Below the pieces are notes generated by a model. That model did no database searches and was not told where the DNA came from. It worked only from the letters and a program-made list of their open reading frames with translations. Of a stretch of 5,727 nucleotides of DNA, positions 1 to 5,348 are shown piece by piece (within the stretch, counting starts at the first letter, position 1; each line of letters begins with the position of its first letter). This DNA comes from DASVBJ01 sp036375895 (GTDB lineage: Bacteria > Actinomycetota > Actinomycetes > JACCUZ01). The position numbers and the translations under genes are program-made. Location: the NCBI GenBank assembly GCA_036375895.1, contig DASVBJ010000029.1, forward strand, positions 1-5,727, written 5' to 3'.

Positions 1-3000
1 GGTGTCGCGCTGACCCGCAGCCCGTCGTCGATGCGCAGGACCGTGGTGCGGGACGGCGCCTGCAGCCGCAGGTGGACCTCGGTCGCGCCGGGATGGGTCG
101 CGAGCACCTCCTTCAGGCGGTCGACGACCGGCGGGGTGCACCGCGCGACCGGCAGCGAGATGACCACCGGCCCGCGAGGGCCCTCGCTCAGGTCGGGCAG
201 GGTCAGCTCCATCGCGATGAGCTTCGGGACGTCGTCGCGGCGGTCGAGCCGGCCGGTGACGACGACGACGGCGTCCTCGCCCAGCGACGTCGAGAACAGC
301 TGGTAGGTCTGCGGGAAGAACATGACCTCGATGGCGCCCTCGAGGTCCTCGACCGTCGCGATCGCCCAGACGTCGCCCTTCTTGGTGACCTTGCGCTGCA
401 GCCCGGTGACGAGCCCGCCGATGGTGACGCGCGACCCGTCCGGACGGTCGTCGGAGCCGGTCAGCGACGCGATCGAGCAGTCGGCGGCCGCGGAGATGAT
501 GTGCTCGATGCCGAACAACGGGTGGTCCGACACGTAGAGCCCGAGCATCTCCCGCTCGAAGGCGAGCAGCACCGCCTTGTCCCACTCCCCCACCGACACC
601 TGGAAGTCCAGCGTGGCGTCGTCCTGCCCGCCGTCGGTGTCGCCGCCGCCGAACAGCGAGTCCTGGCCGATCGCCTCGTTGCGCTTGATGTCGATGATCA
701 GGTCGATCGCGTCGGCGTGGATCTCGATCAGCCCACGCCTCGAGTCGCCGAGCGAGTCGAACGCCCCGGCCTTGATCAGGGACTCGACCGTGCGCTTGTT
801 GCAGACCTGCGCCGGCACCTTGCGCAGGAAGTCCTTGAAGTCGGCGAACCGGCCCTTCTCCTGCCGGGCCGCGGCGATCGCGGCCACGACGTTGTCGCCG
901 ACGTTGCGGATGGCGGACAGCCCGAACCGGATGTCGGTGCCGCGCGGGGTGAAGTCGGCGTCGGACTCGTTGACGTCGGGCGGCAGCACCTTGATGCCCA
1001 TCCGCCGGCACTCGTTGAGGTAGAGGGCGGACTTGTCCTTGTCGTCGCGCACGCTGGTGAGCAGCGCGGCCATGTACTCGGCCGGGAAGTTGGCCTTGAG
1101 GTAGGCGGTCCAGTAGGACACCAGGCCGTAGGCGGCGCTGTGCGCCTTGTTGAACGCGTAGTCGGAGAACGGGACGAGGACGTCCCACAGCTTCTTGATG
1201 GCAGCCATCGAGTAGCCGTTGGCCGACATGCCCTCCGAGAAGCCGACGAACTCGGCGTCGAGCACCTCGCGCTTCTTCTTGCCCATCGCCTTGCGCAGCA
1301 GGTCGGCCTTGCCGAGCGAGTAGCCGGCGAGCTTCTGCGCGATCAGGATGACCTGCTCCTGGTAGACGATCAGGCCGTACGTCGCCCCCAGGACGTCCTC
1401 GAGCGGCTCCGCCAGCTCGGGGTGGATCGGGGTGATCGGCTGCTGGCCGTTCTTGCGCAGCGCGTACGCCGTGTGCGACCCGGCCCCCATGGGACCCGGT
1501 CGGTAGAGCGCGCCGACGGCCGAGATGTCCTCGAAGTTGTCGGGCTTCATCAGCCGCAGCAGCGCCCGCATCGGGCCGCCGTCGAACTGGAACACGCCGA
1601 GCGTGTCGCCCCGCGCGAGCAGGTCGTAGGTCACCGGGTCGGTGGGGTCCTTGCTGAGCGCGTCGAGGTCGATCTCGACACCGCGGTTGGCCACCACGTT
1701 CTTCAGCGCGTCGTCGAGGATCGTGAGGTTGCGCAGGCCCAGGAAGTCCATCTTGACCAGGCCGAGGTTCTCGCAGCTCGGGTAGTCGAACTGCGTGATG
1801 ATCTGGCCGTCCTGCTCGCGGCGCATGATCGGGATCAGGTCGAGCAGCGGCTCGCTCGACATGATGACGCCGGCCGCGTGCACGCCCCACTGGCGCTTGA
1901 GGCCCTCCAGCCCCCGCGCGGTCGACACGACCTTGGCGACCTCGGGGTCGCTGTCGTGCAGCGCGCGGAACTCGCCCGCCTCGCTGTAGCGCTTGTGGGT
2001 CGGGTCGAAGATGCCCGACAGCGGGACGTCCTTGCCCATCACGGCCGGCGGCATCGCCTTGGTGATGCGGTCACCCATCGCGAACGGGTAGCCGAGCACG
2101 CGGGACGCGTCCTTCACCGCCTGCTTGGCCTTGATCGTGCCGTAGGTGACGATCTGGGCCACCCGGTCGTCGCCGTACTTGTCGGTGACGTAGCGGATCA
2201 CCTCGCCGCGCCGGCGCTCGTCGAAGTCGACGTCGAAGTCCGGCATCGACATGCGCTCGGGGTTGAGGAACCGCTCGAAGATCAGCCCGTGCTGGAGCGG
2301 GTCGAGGTCGGTGATGCGCATCGCGTAGGCGCACATCGACCCGGCGCCGGAGCCGCGGCCGGGGCCGACGCGGATGCCGTTCTCCTTGGCCCAGTTGATG
2401 AAGTCGGCGACGACGAGGAAGTAGCCGGCGTAGCCCTTGCTGCAGATGACCTCGGTCTCGTACGCCGCCTGCCGCCGCACCTCGTCGGGAACGCCGGCCG
2501 GGTAGCGCCGGGCCAGGCCGGTCTCGACCTCCTTGACGAACCAGGACTGCTCGGACTCGCCCGGCGGGCACGGGAACCGCGGCATGTACGCCCCGGTCGA
2601 CTCGGTGAACTCCACCTCGCAGCGCTCGGCGATGAGCAGCGTGTTGTCGCAGGCCTCCGGCAGCTCGCGCCAGGTCTGGCGCATCTCCTGGGCCGACTTG
2701 AGGTAGAAGTCGTCGGCGTCGAGCTTGAACCGGTTGGGGTCGGCGAGCGTCGAGCCGGACTGCACGCACAGCAGGGCGGCGTGGGCCTGGGCGTCCTCGG
2801 GGCGGGTGTAGTGCAGGTCGTTGGTGGCGACCAGCGGCAGGTTGAGGTCCTTGGCGAGGCGCAGCAGGTCGCGCTGCACGCGCCGCTCGATGTCGAGCCC
2901 GTGGTTCATGAGCTCGCAGTAGTAGTTGCCGGCCCCGAAGATGTCGCGGAACTCGGCCGCCGCCTCGACCGCCTTGTCGTACTGGCCGAGCCGGATGCGG

Positions 3001-3488
3001 GTCTGCACCTCGCTGGACGGGCAGCCGGTCGTGGCGATCAGCCCCTGGCCGTAGCGGTTGAGCAGCTCGCGGTCCATGCGCGGCTTGTAGTAGTGGCCCT
3101 CCAGGCTGGCCAGCGAGGCGAGCCGGAACAGGTTGTGCATGCCGGCGGTGTCCTGCGCCAGCAGCGTCATGTGCGTGAACGCGCCGCCGCCGGACACGTC
3201 GTCGCGGCCGCCGTCGCCCCACTTGACCCGGGTGCGGTCGGAGCGGTGGGTGCCGGGCGTGACATAGGCCTCGACGCCGATGATCGGCTTGACCCCGTGC
3301 CTCTGCGCGGCCTTCCAGAACTCGTAGGCGCCGAACACGAACCCGTGGTCGGTGGTGGCGAGCGCCGGCATCCCCATCCGGGCGGCCTCGGCGAGCAGCT
3401 CGTCGACCCTCGCCGCACCGTCGAGCATGGAGTACTCGGTGTGCACGTGCAGGTGCACGAACGAGTCGTCTGAGCCTGTGCTCGCCAT
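1..3488 (-). CDS. dnaE: DNA polymerase III subunit alpha (DnaE1 type), 3' end cut by window edge
   Basis: This is the catalytic subunit of the replicative DNA polymerase. About 1162 codons are visible. Actinobacterial DnaE1 is about 1180 aa, so roughly 20 C-terminal residues lie outside. Domains in order: N-terminal PHP domain (HLHVHTEYSMLDG at 12-24, TTDHG at 45-49); palm with GPGRGSGAGS at 375-384; catalytic PDFDVDF at 416-422 (Asp417, Asp419) with the third Asp581 in KMDFLGL; a helix-hairpin-helix-like stretch around VCNKRTVESL; a QDSLF motif at 942-946 fitting the internal beta-clamp-binding site; and an OB fold from about 1021. The PHP metal ligands known from mycobacterial DnaE1 appear conserved (H14, H16, D23, H48, E73, H106, C156, D224, H226), which predicts intrinsic 3'-5' proofreading. 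The frame is the same at every motif checked, with no intein. The ATG at 3488 is favoured because an in-frame TAG lies about 45 bases upstream with no ATG/GTG/TTG between. It is divergent from the gene at 3983. Confidence 0.97.
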   Translation of the reverse strand, partial: MASTGSDDSFVHLHVHTEYSMLDGAARVDELLAEAARMGMPALATTDHGFVFGAYEFWKAAQRHGVKPIIGVEAYVTPGTHRSDRTRVKWGDGGRDDVSGGGAFTHMTLLAQDTAGMHNLFRLASLASLEGHYYKPRMDRELLNRYGQGLIATTGCPSSEVQTRIRLGQYDKAVEAAAEFRDIFGAGNYYCELMNHGLDIERRVQRDLLRLAKDLNLPLVATNDLHYTRPEDAQAHAALLCVQSGSTLADPNRFKLDADDFYLKSAQEMRQTWRELPEACDNTLLIAERCEVEFTESTGAYMPRFPCPPGESEQSWFVKEVETGLARRYPAGVPDEVRRQAAYETEVICSKGYAGYFLVVADFINWAKENGIRVGPGRGSGAGSMCAYAMRITDLDPLQHGLIFERFLNPERMSMPDFDVDFDERRRGEVIRYVTDKYGDDRVAQIVTYGTIKAKQAVKDASRVLGYPFAMGDRITKAMPPAVMGKDVPLSGIFDPTHKRYSEAGEFRALHDSDPEVAKVVSTARGLEGLKRQWGVHAAGVIMSSEPLLDLIPIMRREQDGQIITQFDYPSCENLGLVKMDFLGLRNLTILDDALKNVVANRGVEIDLDALSKDPTDPVTYDLLARGDTLGVFQFDGGPMRALLRLMKPDNFEDISAVGALYRPGPMGAGSHTAYALRKNGQQPITPIHPELAEPLEDVLGATYGLIVYQEQVILIAQKLAGYSLGKADLLRKAMGKKKREVLDAEFVGFSEGMSANGYSMAAIKKLWDVLVPFSDYAFNKAHSAAYGLVSYWTAYLKANFPAEYMAALLTSVRDDKDKSALYLNECRRMGIKVLPPDVNESDADFTPRGTDIRFGLSAIRNVGDNVVAAIAAARQEKGRFADFKDFLRKVPAQVCNKRTVESLIKAGAFDSLGDSRRGLIEIHADAIDLIIDIKRNEAIGQDSLFGGGDTDGGQDDATLDFQVSVGEWDKAVLLAFEREMLGLYVSDHPLFGIEHIISAAADCSIASLTGSDDRPDGSRVTIGGLVTGLQRKVTKKGDVWAIATVEDLEGAIEVMFFPQTYQLFSTSLGEDAVVVVTGRLDRRDDVPKLIAMELTLPDLSEGPRGPVVISLPVARCTPPVVDRLKEVLATHPGATEVHLRLQAPSRTTVLRIDDGLRVSAT

Positions 3489-3499
3489 GCGTGGGGATG

Positions 3500-3505
3500 A
3501 CCTCC
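3500..3505 (-). promoter_or_regulatory. Shine-Dalgarno sequence of dnaE
   Basis: Read on the minus strand this is GGAGGT, a good match to the anti-SD. It lies about 12 nt before the ATG at 3488, which is longer than the usual 5-9 nt. No nearer start codon exists in frame, so it supports this start but suggests modest initiation efficiency. Confidence 0.5.
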
Positions 3506-3527
3506 GAGTGCCGCCGTTCAGGGGGGA

Positions 3528-3533
3528 AGTCTA
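3528..3533 (-). promoter_or_regulatory. candidate -10 element of dnaE promoter
   Basis: On the minus strand the hexamer is TAGACT, fitting the actinobacterial TANNNT -10 pattern. It would place transcription start around 3520 and give a leader of about 30 nt carrying the GGAGG. No convincing TTGACA-like -35 is seen at 17 bp spacing; the stretch there reads close to CCGGAA. Actinobacterial promoters often lack a clear -35, so this is only a candidate. Confidence 0.3.
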
Positions 3534-3658
3534 GGTGCCGGGGCCGACCGTTCCGGCGAGCCGCCGACGCCGCCCAGCACAGTCGGCGTGTCGGACGGCG
3601 GACCAAGATCAACCAGCTCGGGATCGCCCGGATCGCGCCGCCCGGAACCCCTCTCCGT

Positions 3659-3774
3659 GATCGTCAGCGACCTTGTTTCGGCGTCCATGATCGTCAGCGA
3701 CCTTGCGGCGACACCTGATCGTCAGCGACCCTGCGGCGACACCTGATCGTCAGCGACCTTGCTGCCGCATCCAT
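3659..3774 (+). repeat. tandem array of four 28-30 bp direct repeats (half-elements)
   Basis: Units start at 3659 (30 bp), 3689 (28 bp), 3717 (28 bp) and 3745 (30 bp). Each begins with the 17-bp core GATCGTCAGCGACCTTG; the third has one change (CCCTG). The rest of each unit is 11-13 bp. Units 2 and 3 continue CGGCGACACCT, nearly the left inner part of the palindrome that follows at 3775 but lacking a TTG. Units 1 and 4 have a different filler ending TCCAT. The array is therefore a run of partial copies of one arm of the palindrome, feeding directly into it. It sits upstream of both divergent genes. Filler of 11-13 bp is too short for CRISPR spacers. Confidence 0.9.
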
Positions 3775-3837
3775 GATCGTCAGCGACCTTGTTGCGGCGA
3801 CACTCCGGCGTGTCGCACAACAAGGTCGCTGACGATC
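3775..3837 (+). repeat. 63-bp asymmetric palindrome, copy 1
   Basis: Outer arms are 20 bp and perfectly complementary: GATCGTCAGCGACCTTGTTG at 3775-3794 against 3818-3837. Inside is an unequal internal loop (CG at 3795-3796 opposite A at 3817). A second palindrome at 3797-3816 then pairs GCGACAC with GTGTCGC around TCCGGC. As RNA or single-stranded DNA it would fold into a long hairpin of about 27 bp. The CG/A asymmetry gives the element a direction. Its reverse complement matches the copy at 5157-5219 at all but one base, and identity runs 2 bp further on the inner side (to 3839). No T-run follows on either strand, so a classical intrinsic terminator is not supported. Confidence 0.92.
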
Positions 3838-3841
3838 TTGT

Positions 3842-3888
3842 GGGTGTGGGCGGGGGCGGGGCGTGGGCCGGGGTGGGGCAACGCGGGG
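3842..3888 (+). other. G-rich tract with G-quadruplex potential
   Basis: Eight runs of three to five G occur within 47 bases on the plus strand (3842-3844, 3848-3850, 3852-3856, 3858-3861, 3865-3867, 3870-3873, 3875-3878, 3885-3888), with loops mostly 1-3 nt. This fits the usual G3+N1-7 quadruplex pattern several times over. It lies directly after palindrome copy 1 and about 95 bp before the nuclease-like gene, on that gene's non-template strand. High genome GC raises the chance expectation, so a function is inferred only. Confidence 0.55.
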
Positions 3889-3895
3889 AAGCTGA

Positions 3896-3931
3896 CTGTC
3901 CACAGCTCACGGCACCGCTGGGTTGTGCACA
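3896..3931 (+). promoter_or_regulatory. two DnaA-box-like 9-mers (weak)
   Basis: CTGTCCACA at 3896-3904 and TTGTGCACA at 3923-3931 each differ at one base from TTGTCCACA, the DnaA-box form common in high-GC actinobacteria. They are in the same orientation, 27 bp apart start to start. One-mismatch 9-mers are expected fairly often by chance, and this is not the dnaA-dnaN oriC context. The second also sits where a TTG start codon would fall for the downstream frame. Confidence 0.2.
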
Positions 3932-3982
3932 GATGGGGCACACGGCGTACGACGGGGCGGGCCGCCCACCGAGCATCCCCCC

Positions 3983-5089
3983 ATGCCGCCCGACCCACCA
4001 CCTGACCGTCCGGTGCACACCCGACCGCCTGCCGACGCGGGCGGCGGGCTGCCCGACCGGCTCGTCCGCTCCCCGTTGCTGCGCGCCGACGCGCACGCAG
4101 CGGGGATCACCGACCACGAGCTGCGGGGGCCGATGTGGGCCCAACCGCTGAGGGGCGTCAACCGGTGGGCGGCAGGGCGCGCCGACGGCCCGGCGACCCG
4201 CATCGCCGAGGTGGCCGCGGTGCTGCCCGCGGGCGCGGCCATCAGCGGGTGGGCCAGCCTGTGGCAGCACGGCGCCCGCGACCTCGACGGGTACGGGGAC
4301 CTGCGCGTGCAGCGGATCGGCACCGTTCCGCCGTCCCGCGCGCAGGCGGATCCGCCCATGGGCACGCGGTCCCGCGATGGGCGGACGGCCCGGCGCGACG
4401 GACGGGGCATCCTGCTGGCGCCCGTCCTGGTCTGCACCGGACCGGCCGCGCGGATGCGCCCTCGTCGCGACATCGACATCAGCCGCCGGGTGCTGACCGA
4501 CGACGACGTCATCGTGATCGGCGGCGTTCCCTTCGTGAAGCCGGCTCCCGCCCTGCTCGACCTCATGGGTCGGCAACCTGCCGACGAGGCGCTGGCCTCC
4601 GTCGACAGCGCGCTGCACTCGGAGACGGTGACGCTCGAGTCGGTGCAGGCGTACCTGGACGAGCACCCCCGCCTGTACGGCGCACCGAAGATCCGCCGGG
4701 TGCTCGACCTGGCCGACGGCCGCGCCCGGTCGCGGCAAGAGTCGCGGTTCCGGTGGATCTGGGTGGTGGAGGCCGGGCTGCCGCGCCCCGAGGTCAACCG
4801 GGAGATCTGCGACGGCATGGGGTTCACCCTCGGCATCCCTGACCTGCTGGACCTCGACAGCGCGGTGGCCGGCGAGTTCGACGGTGCGGACCACCGAAGG
4901 CCCCGGCAGCACACCGCGGACAACATCCGCGAGGAGCTGTTCGAGCGGCACGGCCTCATCGTGGTCCGGGCGACCAACGTCGACCTGACCACGCGCCGGA
5001 CCGAGCTCGTCCGGCGCATCCTCGCCGCCCAGCAGGACGGCCTGACCCGCGACCGCAGTCGCGACCGCTGGTACCTCCGCAGCCTCTGA
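3983..5089 (+). CDS. uncharacterised protein, AbiEi-like wHTH N-terminus with DUF559/Vsr-like PD-(D/E)XK C-terminus
   Basis: The protein is about 368 aa from ATG 3983. Residues 1-22 are Pro/Gly-rich and probably disordered. Residues 27-60 (LVRSPLLRADAHAAGITDHE, then PLRGVNRW) resemble the winged-helix start of AbiEi-type antitoxin-like proteins. The middle has KPAPALLDL at 186-194 and DEALASVDSALH, typical of this family. Residues 250-345 match a DUF559/Vsr-like endonuclease fold: S-x-x-E-S-R at 250-255, GLPRP at 265-269, PDLLDL at 286-291 (Asp287), GEFDG with Glu298 and Asp300, His304, then NIREELF with Arg316 and a closing VVRAT strand. The family is recognised by pattern only; cellular function and catalysis are unknown. 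No toxin partner or methyltransferase lies beside it. The start is uncertain: GTG 4013 and TTG 3923 are in the same frame and none has a good SD. It is bracketed by inverted palindromes, suggesting an acquired gene. Confidence 0.8.
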   Translation: MPPDPPPDRPVHTRPPADAGGGLPDRLVRSPLLRADAHAAGITDHELRGPMWAQPLRGVNRWAAGRADGPATRIAEVAAVLPAGAAISGWASLWQHGARDLDGYGDLRVQRIGTVPPSRAQADPPMGTRSRDGRTARRDGRGILLAPVLVCTGPAARMRPRRDIDISRRVLTDDDVIVIGGVPFVKPAPALLDLMGRQPADEALASVDSALHSETVTLESVQAYLDEHPRLYGAPKIRRVLDLADGRARSRQESRFRWIWVVEAGLPRPEVNREICDGMGFTLGIPDLLDLDSAVAGEFDGADHRRPRQHTADNIREELFERHGLIVVRATNVDLTTRRTELVRRILAAQQDGLTRDRSRDRWYLRSL

Positions 5090-5156
5090 CCCGAGCGCTC
5101 CCCCACCCTGCTAGCCCTGATCCGCGGCTTGTCCCCCCGCCACCCCCGCATCTGAA

Positions 5157-5219
5157 GATCGTCAGCGACCTTGTTGTGCGACACGCCGGCGTGTCGCCGC
5201 AACAAGGTCGCTGACGATC
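5157..5219 (-). repeat. 63-bp asymmetric palindrome, copy 2 (inverted relative to copy 1)
   Basis: Outer 20-bp arms at 5157-5176 and 5200-5219 are perfectly complementary and identical to those of copy 1. The internal asymmetry is T at 5177 opposite CG at 5198-5199, the mirror of copy 1, so this copy is inverted. The inner 20 bp (5178-5197, GCGACACGCC then GGCGTGTCGC) is a perfect palindrome; copy 1 has one substitution here. The copy lies between convergent genes, 67 bp after the stop of the nuclease-like gene and 130 bp before the end of the sugar transferase gene. It could block or terminate transcription from both sides as a stable hairpin, but no U-tract follows on either strand. Confidence 0.92.
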
Positions 5220-5251
5220 TTGGAGAGCGGGACGGCGCGCGGGTGATCAAG

Positions 5252-5326
5252 GGTCTGGCAGACAGGGGTCTGGCAGTCAGGGGCCTGGCAGACAAGGACC
5301 TGGCAGACAAGGACCTGGCAGACAGG
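5252..5326 (+). repeat. 15-bp minisatellite, five tandem units
   Basis: Five head-to-tail 15-mers start at 5252, 5267, 5282, 5297 and 5312, followed by a partial GACC. The consensus is close to GRYCTGGCAGACARG. The first two units begin GGTCTGG and the later ones GGCCTGG or GACCTGG. Unit 1 contains GTCTGGCAGAC, an 11-bp odd-centred palindrome. Because 15 is a multiple of three, all frames stay open and give pentapeptide repeats such as GLADR on the plus strand, but no ribosome binding site or plausible start supports a gene. It lies between palindrome copy 2 and the end of the sugar transferase gene. Slippage could change its copy number. Confidence 0.85.
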
Positions 5327-5348
5327 GACCGCGCGGGCAGGCCCGGGT

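Larger units (their letters stand above)
3489..3982. other. divergent intergenic region, repeat-rich
   Basis: This 494-bp gap separates dnaE (leftward) from the nuclease-like gene (rightward). The first 170 bases hold the dnaE leader and promoter region and no other recognisable element. From 3659 to 3837 the region is filled by repeats: four direct half-elements, then a full palindrome. From 3838 to 3890 there is a G-rich tract. From 3891 to 3982 there are two DnaA-box-like 9-mers and the unassigned promoter region of the rightward gene. No tRNA, riboswitch or small gene with a supporting ribosome binding site was seen. Open frames here repeat DRQRPC-like peptides, as expected when a DNA repeat is translated. 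Confidence 0.8.

Noticed and set aside
72..3473. Uninterrupted 1133-codon plus-strand frame
   Set aside because: It is antisense to dnaE across nearly its whole length. GC-rich codon use leaves the opposite strand free of stops, and the peptide is low-complexity (rich in V, L, R, D, E, H) with no recognisable domain. dnaE motifs on the minus strand are unambiguous.
2071..3612. Long minus-strand frame overlapping the start of dnaE
   Set aside because: It is out of frame with dnaE. Its translation is Arg/Ala/Pro-rich without motifs, while the frame starting at 3488 gives the PHP and polymerase motifs.
3659..3774. CRISPR array
   Set aside because: The core is 17 bp with only 11-13 bp between cores, two of the fillers are identical, and no cas gene is present. 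The units are partial copies of the adjacent palindrome.
3659..3931. Replication origin (iteron-like repeats, palindrome, DnaA-like boxes)
   Set aside because: There is no AT-rich unwinding region, no rep gene, and the two DnaA-like boxes are imperfect. Actinobacterial oriC lies between dnaA and dnaN, not beside dnaE.
3923..3982. N-terminal extension of the nuclease-like gene from TTG 3923
   Set aside because: TTG is a rare start, there is no Shine-Dalgarno sequence, and the 20 extra residues show no family resemblance. ATG 3983 is preferred, though GTG 4013 remains possible.
5157..5219. Intrinsic (Rho-independent) terminator
   Set aside because: The hairpin is strong, but no U-tract follows it on either strand, and the same element occurs at 3775 between divergent promoters where a terminator is not expected. 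A secondary role in blocking convergent transcription remains possible.
3722..5310. Long minus-strand frames opposite the nuclease-like gene
   Set aside because: They are antisense shadows of 3983-5089 and run through the palindromes and minisatellite; their repeated peptides are translated DNA repeats. The plus-strand frame has family-like motifs.
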